A DNA stretch of 64,000 nucleotides from Collinsella aerofaciens (GTDB lineage: Bacteria > Actinomycetota > Coriobacteriia > Coriobacteriales > Coriobacteriaceae), in the NCBI RefSeq assembly GCF_028206795.1, contig NZ_JAQLFJ010000007.1, forward strand, positions 55,766-119,765, given 5' to 3'. Of this stretch, positions 33,710 to 42,488 are shown in pieces. A program made the translations under genes and the position numbers. Numbering within the stretch: the first letter of the stretch is position 1; every line of letters starts with the position of its first letter. The notes under the pieces are model-generated. The model ran no database searches and was not told where the DNA came from. It worked only from the letters and a program-made list of their open reading frames with translations.

Positions 33710-34156
33710 CTATAACTGCTCGAGCATGGCCATGCAGCCGGCGAGCACATCGCGGTAGGTGGCATCGAAGTTGCCGGTGTACCAGGGATCGGCCACGTCG
33801 CCGGGGCGATCGGTCCAATCGAGCAGACGCGAGATCTTGCCATCGGGGTCGCTGCCAAAAATGCGACGCAGACCTCGCGCGTTCTCGGCATCCATATAGA
33901 CAATGTGGTCCCAGTCACCATACTCTGCGCGATGCACCTGGCGGGCGCGGTGCGCAACGACGGGAATCCCGACTTCACGCAGCTTGGCAACGGTGCCACG
34001 ATGCGGCGGATTGCCGATCTCCTCGGTCGATGTCGCGGCGGAATCAATGGCAAACTCCGCCTCGCGCCCAGCGCGGCGCACGAGCTCGGTAAACACGGAC
34101 TCAGCCATCGTCGAGCGGCAGATATTTCCATGACAGATAAACAGTACACGTTGCAT
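33710..34156 (-). CDS. Low-molecular-weight protein tyrosine phosphatase
   Basis: A 148-residue phosphatase. The P-loop FICHGNICRS has the nucleophile Cys at residue 8 and Arg at 14. The general acid Asp is in VADPWYTG near 123. The length is typical. It dephosphorylates phosphotyrosine, often on polysaccharide-export kinases, but no such kinase is nearby. The ATG at 34156 follows GAAAGGAA; the upstream in-frame ATG would add a charged leader without support. Confidence 0.92.
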   Translation of the reverse strand: MQRVLFICHGNICRSTMAESVFTELVRRAGREAEFAIDSAATSTEEIGNPPHRGTVAKLREVGIPVVAHRARQVHRAEYGDWDHIVYMDAENARGLRRIFGSDPDGKISRLLDWTDRPGDVADPWYTGNFDATYRDVLAGCMAMLEQL

Positions 34157-34201
34157 ATGTGGTTTCCTTTCGATCGCCATCATCGAGCTCGAGTATCGCA
34201 T

Positions 34202-35443
34202 CTACGCCTGCACCCTCGCCCGCTTGCGCTCCCAGCGAGCCAACTTAATCGTCACCAGCGTGAGCGCCCAGGCCACAAGCGAGAACGCGGCGCCCACTGC
34301 GCCCACGTACGCAATACCAATGCTGCTTACCACGGCGCCGCCCACTGCGGTGCCAAACGAAATGCCGACATTAAACGCCATGGGTTCTACCGAGCTCGCG
34401 AGCACCATCGATTTGGGATGGCGGCTGCGAGCCACGTCCATAAAGTGCGTGATGCACGACACCGAGAACAGGTACATGAGCATCGCCAGGCTAAAGACAA
34501 AGACAAGTGCGAGCGGCATGGCAGCGCCTACGGCAAACAGCCCAAACAATGCCACCGCCTGCAGCACAAACGTCACAAGCAGCGCCTTCATGCCAAAGCG
34601 CGCATCGATCCATCCGCCCAGGATGTTCGAGATCAGGCAGAACACGCCGTAGGCCATAAGCGTGGTACTGGCTTCGACCGTGCCCATGCCCAGCACCTGC
34701 TCAAGATAAGGCGTCACGTAGCCGTAGAACACATAGACCGAGCCCACGCCAAACAAAAAGATAAGCATGCCGGTGATGATACTCGGCTCGCGCAGCAGAC
34801 TCGCCTGCTCGCGAAAGGTGGCGGGCTCGTCGGTTTGCCCAGCGCGCGGCATAAACGCCACGAGCGCTTCGCAGATCAAAACGGCAAAGGTCAGCGCGCC
34901 GTACATGGCAACGTGCCAGTCGAGCGTGTCGGCCACAAACTTACCGATCGAGGTCACAAAGACCATCGCCACGGAAAACGCACCATATACTACCGAGATG
35001 GCAAGCGAAGTTTGCTGTGGGGACAGAAGCTCAGGGATGTACGTCACGCCCACGGCGAGCAGCGCACCCGAGACAGAGCCCAGGACAATGCGCGAGATAA
35101 AGAGCACCTGGAAGTTGGGCGCCAGTGCCATAAACAAATTGCCAAGCACAAAGACGATGCTATAGCACACGAGCAGCTGGTAGCGGCGAAAACGGCCCGT
35201 GCTGAGCGCAAGCGTCGGCGTAGCGATGGCGTAGACGAGCGCGAACACGCTGATGAGCTGGCCCGCAGTGGCAAGTGATACGCCGAGTTCCGTTGCCAAG
35301 TCGCTTTCGATGCCGATGACCACGAACTCGGAGCAGCCGAGCGAGAATCCCAACAGCACGAGCAGCGCCAGGCAGAGCTTGGTGCGCGCGGGGGAGAGCG
35401 CGGCGGCGGTTGACTTTCTTTTAGGCGTGGTTGCGGCGGTCAA
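34202..35443 (-). CDS. MFS exporter (drug:H+ antiporter-1 / AraJ-like)
   Basis: A 413-residue transporter with twelve hydrophobic segments. The region SEFVVIGIESDLATELGVS in helix 1 and the loop after it are typical of the AraJ/YdhP-type DHA1 sugar or drug efflux family. Start is probably TTG at 35443 with GGAG about 8 nt upstream; GTG at 35452 is the alternative. It is 45 bp from the phosphatase gene and may be co-transcribed with it. The substrate is unknown. Confidence 0.82.
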   Translation of the reverse strand: MTAATTPKRKSTAAALSPARTKLCLALLVLLGFSLGCSEFVVIGIESDLATELGVSLATAGQLISVFALVYAIATPTLALSTGRFRRYQLLVCYSIVFVLGNLFMALAPNFQVLFISRIVLGSVSGALLAVGVTYIPELLSPQQTSLAISVVYGAFSVAMVFVTSIGKFVADTLDWHVAMYGALTFAVLICEALVAFMPRAGQTDEPATFREQASLLREPSIITGMLIFLFGVGSVYVFYGYVTPYLEQVLGMGTVEASTTLMAYGVFCLISNILGGWIDARFGMKALLVTFVLQAVALFGLFAVGAAMPLALVFVFSLAMLMYLFSVSCITHFMDVARSRHPKSMVLASSVEPMAFNVGISFGTAVGGAVVSSIGIAYVGAVGAAFSLVAWALTLVTIKLARWERKRARVQA

Positions 35444-35500
35444 GGTTGTCACTCCAATGTCGCATGAATAAGCGGGATTCAATCCCTGCAACTCTAGCAG

Positions 35501-35533
35501 AATGTGACAAAGGGGCAGTCCCTTTGTCACATT
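35501..35533. repeat. GACAAAGGG palindrome, copy 3
   Basis: AATGTGACAAAGGG / CCCTTTGTCACATT: a perfect 14-bp inverted repeat with a 5-nt loop, between divergent genes upstream of the MFS start. Confidence 0.8.
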
Positions 35534-35553
35534 GCGCTGCCGGCCAGTCGCCC

Positions 35554-35618
35554 AAACCGTCACAACATTCGATGAAAATCTCGAAATCGAAGAAAAGCGT
35601 CGAATGTTGTGACGGTTT
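35554..35618. repeat. 19-bp perfect inverted repeat
   Basis: AAACCGTCACAACATTCGA (35554-35572) and its exact complement (35600-35618) flank a 27-nt purine-rich loop. It lies only 20 bp from the palindrome at 35501, in the promoter region shared by divergent genes. No terminator-type T tract follows. Confidence 0.8.
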
Positions 35619-35704
35619 TCGTGTTTGGCGCGGGTGAGCTTCCGCGTCATCTGAGGGTATAAGGCTAGCAAGTGTTTATTTGCGAGGCCTAAGGGGCGCC
35701 CCGT

Positions 35705-36574
35705 ATGGATATCGATAACTTTGAATGGTGGTATAGCGAGGGTGAGGCTCCGGACGAGGAGTGGGACGAACCCACGCCGCGTGACGTGTCGAGCGACGAG
35801 GACGAGACCGGCAACGACGTCGCCGCCGACTCGGACGCCGCCCTCGACCCCGTCGAGCCTCTGACCTTCGAACAAGCCTGGGCCCAGGCCGAGGCAGACG
35901 AGGCCAAGGCCGACGCTACGGCCACGCTCGGCGAGCCAGCCGACATGTCGATCTCGCCGGCAAAGACCCCGCAGCCGCGTCACACTATCGACCCCGACAG
36001 CACGGCATCCTTCAGTATTCTCGACGTGCCCTCGCAGGGCGCTCAGGCGCCCGCACCCACACGTCGCCCCAATCTGTCTCGCGAGGAAGATGCAGGACGT
36101 CGCTCGCCGCTTGGCCCCATCCTTATCGCCTTTATGGCCGGCGTTATCGCATGCTCGGTAATTGGAAACGTCTGGAGCCATGTCGAACAACAGCGAAAAG
36201 ACGCCGCCAAGGTCGAGATGTCTGTCGAGCAATCGCTCAGCCGCACGCGCTCGGTACATGTGTCGGTCGAGGTCAAGGACGGCGCGACGTGGGACACCGC
36301 GCGCGGCGACAGCCAAATGCTCATCCATATCGTGGGGCGCACGCTCAAAGGGCAGACGATTGACGAGTATCAATACGTCAATTCCGCTGGTGACGGCATC
36401 GAGCTCAAGCCCGGCGACTACGAGCTCACCGTCGATGAACCGCCCGTCGCCACCGACGGCATGCGCTTCCGTGCCTCAAAGCGCATGGTCCCCGTGAACT
36501 TTAACTCACAGGCGCCCGACACGGTCGACACCACACCGCAGGGTGGGTTCGACCTTTACGTAGATGCCCAGTAG
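35705..36574 (+). CDS. Unknown single-span membrane protein with acidic N-terminus
   Basis: A 289-residue protein of unrecognised family. Residues 1-130 are strongly acidic and low-complexity (Asp/Glu/Ala/Pro), with no cysteine. One hydrophobic helix lies near residues 137-155 (LGPILIAFMAGVIACSVIG). An external domain of about 130 residues follows and contains beta-like segments (SVHVSVEVKDGATWDT, GDYELTVDEPP), resembling a small extracytoplasmic binding or peptidoglycan-associated fold. Orientation is predicted as cytoplasmic acidic domain and outside C-terminus. The start is ATG at 35705. It is followed by the epimerase gene in the same direction. Confidence 0.75.
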   Translation: MDIDNFEWWYSEGEAPDEEWDEPTPRDVSSDEDETGNDVAADSDAALDPVEPLTFEQAWAQAEADEAKADATATLGEPADMSISPAKTPQPRHTIDPDSTASFSILDVPSQGAQAPAPTRRPNLSREEDAGRRSPLGPILIAFMAGVIACSVIGNVWSHVEQQRKDAAKVEMSVEQSLSRTRSVHVSVEVKDGATWDTARGDSQMLIHIVGRTLKGQTIDEYQYVNSAGDGIELKPGDYELTVDEPPVATDGMRFRASKRMVPVNFNSQAPDTVDTTPQGGFDLYVDAQ

Positions 36575-36687
36575 GCGCTCGCCGCTCATTCCGCTATGGC
36601 TACTCAATAATCGCCTGCCGTCCCGTCCCGCCGCCAAGAGTGGGACAATAGCCCTCGACACTATTGTTTACCTTTGGAGGAAGTAGC

Positions 36688-37581
36688 ATGTCTACCGTCA
36701 CTACTATCAAGCGCGGCGGCCTCACCGCGGCCATCGATTCCATGGGCGCCCAGCTCACGAGCCTTGCCCTCAACGGCAACGAGTATCTGTGGCAGGGCGA
36801 CCCCGCCTTTTGGGGCAAGCACGCGCCCATCCTGTTCCCCATTGTGGGCTCGCTGCGCAACAACACGGCAACGTCTGCGGCCGGCACCTGCGAGATGCCG
36901 CGCCACGGACTCGCGCGCATTGTCGAGCACAAGCTGGTCGAGGTTTCGGAGGACGGCTCCTCGGTAACGTACGAGATCACCGATACGCCCGAGTCGCTCA
37001 AGGCGTTCCCGTTCCACTTTAAGCTCAACATGACCTATGCCTTGACCGGCGATTCCACCCTCACGCAGACCTTTGCCGTCACCAATACCGGCGACGTGGA
37101 CCTGCCGTTCTCGGTGGGCGGCCACCCCGCGTTTAACGTACCGGCTCCCGGTGCCGAGGACGAGGCATTCGAGGATTACGAGCTGGCGTTTACCGAGGCT
37201 TGGACGAACGAGGCTCCCATCATCACGCCCGACGGTCTTATGACGTTCGAGGGTAGTTACAAGGCTCCTGATAACTCGGACGTGCTGCCCATCACGCACC
37301 GCAGCTTCGATAACGACGCCATCATGTTCACCGATACCCCGGGCTCCACGCTCACGCTGCGCGGCCGCAAGTCGGGCCACGGCGTCAAGATCGACTTTGA
37401 GGGCTTTAAGTACATTGGCGTGTGGTCTGCCGCCAACGATGCCCCGTTTGTGGCGCTCGAGCCCTGGACCGGTCATACCACCATGGACACCGAGGACGAC
37501 GTCTTTGAGCACAAGGTCAACACCATCACCTTGGCTCCCGGCGCTACCGACAAACGTAGCTTTAGCGTCACCTTGCTCTAG
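36688..37581 (+). CDS. Aldose 1-epimerase family protein (LacX-like)
   Basis: A 297-residue galactose-mutarotase-fold protein. Features include YLWQGDPAFWGKHAPILFPIVG near residue 30, the RHGLAR segment with the conserved His near 73, GGHPAFNVP with the second His near 145, and the C-terminal EPWTGHTT. This arrangement matches the LacX/YeaD-like branch, which interconverts sugar anomers or sugar phosphates. The ATG at 36688 follows GGAGGA. The gene ends directly before structured repeat copy B. Confidence 0.85.
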   Translation: MSTVTTIKRGGLTAAIDSMGAQLTSLALNGNEYLWQGDPAFWGKHAPILFPIVGSLRNNTATSAAGTCEMPRHGLARIVEHKLVEVSEDGSSVTYEITDTPESLKAFPFHFKLNMTYALTGDSTLTQTFAVTNTGDVDLPFSVGGHPAFNVPAPGAEDEAFEDYELAFTEAWTNEAPIITPDGLMTFEGSYKAPDNSDVLPITHRSFDNDAIMFTDTPGSTLTLRGRKSGHGVKIDFEGFKYIGVWSAANDAPFVALEPWTGHTTMDTEDDVFEHKVNTITLAPGATDKRSFSVTLL

Positions 37582-37584
37582 AGG

Positions 37585-37735
37585 TTCCGCCGTTCTGACG
37601 AACGGCGGGCCGGTCGACGCTGCGCGCCGCCCAGAGCGACAATTTGTCATTCAAAAGGCATGGCATGACCAGAAGGTCTATGCCTTGCCTTTTTCATGCC
37701 AACTTGTTTGCTCTGGGCGGCGCTCGCTGGCATTG
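37585..37735 (+). repeat. Structured intergenic repeat, copy B
   Basis: Directly after the epimerase stop. First hairpin: CCGCCGTT (37587-37594) with AACGGCGG (37601-37608). Then GGTCGACGCTGCGC. Outer stem GCCGCCCAGAGCGACAA (to 37642) with TTGTTTGCTCTGGGCGGC (from 37704). Inner stem AAAAGGCATGGCATGACC (37653-37670) with GGTCTATGCCTTGCC (37675-37689), loop AGAA. The single-stranded AATTTGTCATTC and TTCATGCCAACTTG are the same as in copies C and D. Confidence 0.85.
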
Positions 37736-37859
37736 CCAAAACATCGACGCTCCCAATGACTACCGTGTGTCTATTAATTTTTCGAGCTTGTACTGCGCTG
37801 CTGGTCGCTGGCGTATATCCTGTCTTGTTGTCAGCAAAACGAAATAGGGAAGGCACCAG

Positions 37860-38786
37860 ATGCAATCTCGACAACAACACGGCACGCATGTCCAGCCGGT
37901 ATGCAGCCGTCGCATCTTTTTGGGTAGCGCTCTCGCTGCGAGCGCTTCTATCGTCGCCGGCGCACTTGCCGGTTGCCAGCGTCCCTCCACGCTGGAAGTA
38001 GTTCAGCCCACGACGGGCGGCGGTCGCGACGACCTGTCCGATTCCGTGATCGGCAAGGACAAGATCCGTATCGGCATGGAGGCGGCCTACGCCCCGTACA
38101 ACTGGCAGGTCTCCGAAGCCAGCGAGTACACCATCCCCATCGACAACGTGCAGGGCGCCTATGCCGATGGTTACGACGTGCAGATCGCCAAGATCGTCTG
38201 CAAGGCCCTCGGCGGCGAGCCCGTTGCCGTCAAACAGAGCTTCTCGGGCCTTATCGACTCGCTCAACAACGGCCAGATCGACCTCATCATCGCCGGTATG
38301 AGCGCCACGCCCGAGCGCGAGGAGTCTGTCGGCTTTTCCGACCCGTACTTTATCGGTTACTTTGGCCTGTTCGTAAAAGAGGGCTCGCCCTACCAGAATG
38401 CGACCAAGCTCAGCGACTTTAGCGGCGCTACGGTCCTCGGGCAAAAGGACACCATGCTCGATACCGTCATCGACGAGATTCCGGGCGTTGTCCACAAGAA
38501 CCCGGTCGATTCGGTTCCCACGGTGTTTTCGAACCTGCTGCAGGGCACGTGCGACGCCGTGACCTATAACACCGAGAACGAGAAGGGCTATATGGCCCAA
38601 AACCCGGGCATCGTCCCCATTCATTTTGCCGAGGGCGAGGGCTTTAAGCAGGAGGTCGCGGCAAACGTCGGCTGCCGCAAGGGCTCGGACAAGCTCCTTA
38701 AGCTCATCGACAAGACACTCAAGGGCATTAGCCAAGAGGAGCGCGACCAAATGTGGGACGCGTGCCTCGACCGCCAGCCGGCATAG
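37860..38786 (+). CDS. Polar amino-acid ABC importer, substrate-binding lipoprotein
   Basis: A 308-residue periplasmic-binding-type protein. The signal has a Tat-like twin-arginine motif (SRRIFLG, residues 16-22) and a lipobox ending at Cys39 (GALAGC), so it is probably a Tat-exported lipoprotein. The mature part is SBP family 3: RIGMEAAYAPYNWQV, GYDVQIAKIVCKALG, then DLIIAGMSATPEREESVGFS. Known relatives bind glutamine, glutamate, arginine or cystine. It is first in an operon with permease and ATPase genes. Confidence 0.88.
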   Translation: MQSRQQHGTHVQPVCSRRIFLGSALAASASIVAGALAGCQRPSTLEVVQPTTGGGRDDLSDSVIGKDKIRIGMEAAYAPYNWQVSEASEYTIPIDNVQGAYADGYDVQIAKIVCKALGGEPVAVKQSFSGLIDSLNNGQIDLIIAGMSATPEREESVGFSDPYFIGYFGLFVKEGSPYQNATKLSDFSGATVLGQKDTMLDTVIDEIPGVVHKNPVDSVPTVFSNLLQGTCDAVTYNTENEKGYMAQNPGIVPIHFAEGEGFKQEVAANVGCRKGSDKLLKLIDKTLKGISQEERDQMWDACLDRQPA

Positions 38787-38795
38787 GGAGGCAGC

Positions 38796-39944
38796 ATGAA
38801 AACCATCAATCGTCTGGCCTCCTTTATCAAGGCCGACCACCGTTATGTGTACCTGGGCACGAGCGTTATCGCGGCGCTCGGCCTGGCGTTTAGCCAGCGC
38901 AACCCCACACCGCTGAGCTTCTTGGCTCCCACGGGCGTGTTTCAAGATTGCCTTTGGGCAATCCTGTGGGCGTGGCTCGTCGTGTCGGCGGCGGCGCTGG
39001 TCACCAAGCTTATGCACTGGAGCGACTATCGCGAAAAGTCGCCGTTCGCATCCGAGCGTTTCCGTCGTGGAGCACGTTTAGGCAGCTACGTCGTGGTCGC
39101 CATCGCGGCAGTTTTCTTTATCGACCGCTGCGTCATGTCGTTTATCGACCTGGTGCAGGTGAGCATTGTCTCGGATTCCAACCCCAGCGACTTTTTGTCG
39201 AGCCTGGTCTACATGACCTACAAGAGCGGCGACTTCTTCATTCGCGGTATCGAGATCACCATCGCGCTTGCCACCTTCGGCACCGTCATCGCATTCTTCC
39301 TGGCACTGCTCTTTGTGTTCCTGCGTATTCAGACCTTCGACCGCGTGGATAACGACCTGGTGCGCTTCTTTAAGAGTATCGGCCGCGGCTTTGCGACCAT
39401 CTACTCCACCATCGTGCGCGGCACGCCCATGATGGTCCAGGGCCTGCTCATCTATTACGCGGGCTTCACCGTTTTGCGCGGCATGGGCTTCGAGACCGCT
39501 CAGGCCAACCAGATTTGGAGCACCTTCACCGCCGGCCTCGTTACCATCTCGCTCAACTCCACCGCCTACATGATGGAGGTCCTGCGCGGCGGCATCGAGT
39601 CCATCGATCCCGGTCAGGCCGAGGCGGCGCGCTCGCTGGGCCTTTCGCAGTGGCAGGCTATGCGCAAGGTCGTGTTCCCCCAGGGCATTAAAAACGCGAT
39701 TCCGGCGCTCACCAACGAGCTCATCATCAACATCAAGGATTCGTCGGTGCTCTCGGTCATCGGCGTGTTTGACCTCATGTACGCCACCACCACCGTCGCC
39801 GGCGTGTACTACCGCCAGATGGAGGTCTACTGCGTGGCGCTCGTGGTCTACCTGATCCTGACGCTCGTGGCGAGCCGCCTGCTCGAGGCCTTTGGCAAAA
39901 AGCTCGGCGCCGAGGCTCCGGTCACGCTGCCCAGCTCCAACTAG
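38796..39944 (+). CDS. Polar amino-acid ABC importer, permease
   Basis: A 382-residue HisM/GlnP-type permease. The C-terminal half carries the BPD_transp_1 domain: [20 protein letters not shown], the loop [14 protein letters not shown], and the EAA motif [21 protein letters not shown]. The N-terminal 130 residues hold three extra hydrophobic segments, longer than the family's usual 220-250 residues. It lies 9 bp after the binding-protein gene and just before the ATPase gene. Confidence 0.9.
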   Translation: MKTINRLASFIKADHRYVYLGTSVIAALGLAFSQRNPTPLSFLAPTGVFQDCLWAILWAWLVVSAAALVTKLMHWSDYREKSPFASERFRRGARLGSYVVVAIAAVFFIDRCVMSFIDLVQVSIVSDSNPSDFLSSLVYMTYKSGDFFIRGIEITIALATFGTVIAFFLALLFVFLRIQTFDRVDNDLVRFFKSIGRGFATIYSTIVRGTPMMVQGLLIYYAGFTVLRGMGFETAQANQIWSTFTAGLVTISLNSTAYMMEVLRGGIESIDPGQAEAARSLGLSQWQAMRKVVFPQGIKNAIPALTNELIINIKDSSVLSVIGVFDLMYATTTVAGVYYRQMEVYCVALVVYLILTLVASRLLEAFGKKLGAEAPVTLPSSN

Positions 39945-39966
39945 GCTCAAGACGAGGAGAATTATC

Positions 39967-40752
39967 ATGGCAGATACCGCCATTACCGGCGTTGCGGCCG
40001 CCGCACAGACCAATGAGCCGCTCATCCGCGTTGAGGGCCTGCGCAAGAGCTTTGGCTCGCTCGAGGTACTCAAGGGCATCGACCTGTCCGTTAACCCCGG
40101 CGAAGTCGTCACCATTATCGGCGCCTCGGGTTCGGGCAAGTCGACCTTCCTGCGCTGCCTCAACCTGCTCGAGACCCCGGACGCGGGCCACATCTGGTTC
40201 CACGGCCAGGACCTCACGGCCGAGCGCTGCAACATCAACAAGCTGCGCGAGGACATCGGCATGGTGTTCCAGGGCTTTAACCTGTTCAACAACATGGATG
40301 TGCTCGACAACTGCACGCTCGCGCCCGTCACGCTCAAAAAGATGAGCAAGGCCGAGGCTGAAAAAATAGCGATGGAGCATCTGACGAGCGTGGGACTCGA
40401 AAAGTTCGCGCACGCCGCCGTGGGTCGCCTGTCCGGTGGTCAAAAACAGCGCGTGGCCATCGCTCGTGCCCTATGTATGAATCCGCAGATCATGCTGTTC
40501 GACGAGCCGACCTCCGCACTCGACCCCGAGATCGTGGGAGAGGTGCTCGAGGTCATGCGCAAGCTCGCTGCCGACGGCATGACCATGGTCGTCGTCACGC
40601 ACGAGATGGCCTTTGCCCGCACGGTGTCCGACCGCGTGGTCTTTATGGACAAGGGCGTAGTGCTCGAGGATGCCGCGCCGGCGGAGCTCTTCGGCAATCC
40701 CAAACACCAGCGCACCCGCGAGTTCCTCTCGCGTTATCTCGAGGACAAATAA
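39967..40752 (+). CDS. Polar amino-acid ABC importer, ATPase
   Basis: A 261-residue GlnQ-type ATPase. Walker A is GASGSGKST near residue 55, the Q-loop is [12 protein letters not shown], the signature is LSGGQKQRV near 158, Walker B is [13 protein letters not shown], and the switch region has VTHEMAFAR. All catalytic residues are present. The ATG at 39967 follows AGGAGAA; upstream in-frame codons lack a site. It powers import with the preceding permease and lipoprotein. Confidence 0.94.
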   Translation: MADTAITGVAAAAQTNEPLIRVEGLRKSFGSLEVLKGIDLSVNPGEVVTIIGASGSGKSTFLRCLNLLETPDAGHIWFHGQDLTAERCNINKLREDIGMVFQGFNLFNNMDVLDNCTLAPVTLKKMSKAEAEKIAMEHLTSVGLEKFAHAAVGRLSGGQKQRVAIARALCMNPQIMLFDEPTSALDPEIVGEVLEVMRKLAADGMTMVVVTHEMAFARTVSDRVVFMDKGVVLEDAAPAELFGNPKHQRTREFLSRYLEDK

Positions 40753-40775
40753 CCGACCGCAAACGCTTATGTGGC

Positions 40776-40800
40776 AGGGCCGCTCCGGTGGGGCGGCCCT
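40776..40800 (+). terminator. Stem-loop after the importer operon
   Basis: AGGGCCGC/GCGGCCCT stem around a 9-nt loop, 24 bp past the ATPase stop. There is no T tract, so it is a weak terminator or a 3' stabiliser. Confidence 0.45.
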
Positions 40801-40824
40801 CGTCATCACAATCGAAAGGATGTC

Positions 40825-42240
40825 ATGGCCGAGGTTTGGCGCTTTTTTGCGCATGAGGATGATTTTGCCGATTTGGACAAGGCCGGCGCATGCGAGCGCC
40901 TGGGCCGTGTGCTGTCGTTTCCGACCATTTCGAGCATGGATGCCGAGGCGGTGGACTGGCAGCCGTTCGACGACCTGCGCGCGTATATGCAGCAGGCTTG
41001 GCCGCACGTGTTCGCGGCGGGCGAGGTCGAGCTTATCGATCATTCGCTATTGGTGACGCTTAGCGGTTCCGACCCTGCCCTCAAGCCCATTATGCTCATG
41101 GGTCACATGGACGTGGTTCCCGTGGTGCCGGGCACCGAGGACGATTGGACGCACGCCCCCTTTGGCGGACATGTGGACGATGCCTACATTTGGGGCCGCG
41201 GCGCCATCGACATGAAAGACCAAGTCGCAGGCATTCTCGAGGCGGTTGAGTATGCGCTGGCGCACGGTTGGCGGCACGAGCGCACGCTGCTCCTGGCCTT
41301 TGGCCAGGACGAGGAGACTACGCAGTACGGCGCAGGCGCCATCGGCCGCGCGCTCGAGGAGCGCGGCATTGAGCTTGAGTACCTGATCGACGAGGGTGAC
41401 TACCGCATCGTTTCGGCTGCCGAGTACGGCGCGGGCGAGGGCTGGCTTATGCATGCCGACCTTGCCGAGAAGGGCTACGCCGATATTGTGCTCAAGACGA
41501 AGAGTGAGGGCGGGCATTCGTCCAACCCCTACGGCGGCACATCGCTCGAGGTGCTGAGCCGTGCCATCACCGCAATCTGCGATATCGAATGGCCGACGCG
41601 CGTCACGGACCTGCTTGCCGCACAGCTCGTCGAGCTGGGGCTTTACACGGCCGACGAGATTGCCTCCAACAAGGACACCATCGTGCGCGAGTGCCTCGCC
41701 AGCAAGAAGCTCTATCCGCTGGTGACGACCACCTGTGCACCGACCCAAATCGAGGGCGGCAGTACCGGCGCCAACGTGATGCCGCAGGATATGTGGGCCA
41801 ATATCAACTTCCGCATGCTCGAGGGCACGAGCGTGGCCGATGTCGTGGCCCGCTGCCGCGTCGCCGTTGCCGAGGCGGGGCTCGCCGACCGTGTCGAGGT
41901 CGAGCTCGGCCCTGGCAGCTCCGAACCCTCGCCGTCTCCGCGCATCGGCGGACCGGGACTCGAGGCGGTTCGCTCCATCGCCGCCCGCTATTTCCGTGAT
42001 CCAAAGGGGACGGAGGAAAACGGATCATCCGAGCCGTTGGCGATTGTCCCCTCGACCGTGATCGGCGCGACCGACGCTGCCAACTACCAGCGCATTTGCT
42101 CCGAGTGCATTCGCTTCTCGGCCTTTGTGGTCGACGATGACGAGTGCGATCGCGGCGTCCACGGCACCAACGAGCGCATTACCCGCCGCGCCTACCTCCA
42201 GGGTGTCCGCTTCCTCATCGCCCTGCTCCATACGCTCTAG
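40825..42240 (+). CDS. M20 family metallopeptidase (ArgE/DapE/ACY1-like)
   Basis: A 471-residue zinc peptidase. The metal-binding signatures are MGHMDVVPVVPG, YIWGRGAIDMKDQ and GQDEETTQYG, and the lid domain is in the middle (GGHSSNPYGGTSLEV). The family releases amino acids from N-acyl amino acids or dipeptides. It follows the amino-acid importer operon by 72 bp and may process imported small peptides; this is inference. The ATG at 40825 follows GAAAGGA. Confidence 0.88.
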   Translation: MAEVWRFFAHEDDFADLDKAGACERLGRVLSFPTISSMDAEAVDWQPFDDLRAYMQQAWPHVFAAGEVELIDHSLLVTLSGSDPALKPIMLMGHMDVVPVVPGTEDDWTHAPFGGHVDDAYIWGRGAIDMKDQVAGILEAVEYALAHGWRHERTLLLAFGQDEETTQYGAGAIGRALEERGIELEYLIDEGDYRIVSAAEYGAGEGWLMHADLAEKGYADIVLKTKSEGGHSSNPYGGTSLEVLSRAITAICDIEWPTRVTDLLAAQLVELGLYTADEIASNKDTIVRECLASKKLYPLVTTTCAPTQIEGGSTGANVMPQDMWANINFRMLEGTSVADVVARCRVAVAEAGLADRVEVELGPGSSEPSPSPRIGGPGLEAVRSIAARYFRDPKGTEENGSSEPLAIVPSTVIGATDAANYQRICSECIRFSAFVVDDDECDRGVHGTNERITRRAYLQGVRFLIALLHTL

Positions 42241-42270
42241 AATGCGACAAGGCGATAGTCCCTTTGTTAG
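42241..42270. repeat. Degraded GACAAAGGG palindrome
   Basis: AATGCGACAAGG ... AGTCCCTTTGTTAGC directly after the peptidase stop is a decayed relative of the palindromes at 9617, 22989 and 35501; the arms no longer pair well. The text TTGGGGACGTCC follows at about 42274, a motif also present near 43778. Confidence 0.6.
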
Positions 42271-42488
42271 CCGTTGGGGACGTCCACTCATTCCGTGCGG
42301 GTTATATGCAGGTTTGCCTGCGCACGCTATCATGTATGGGTTAGACCGCAATTATGTACCCCATACGCGAAGGGATGCGCATGTATCTGAAGATCGACAT
42401 GTTCTAGCCGGGCTTACCCCCGCAGCGGCGCCCCGCGCCCCATCAACTCTGCCGATTTTCACCTTCACGCATATAAAGGAGTCCAGCC

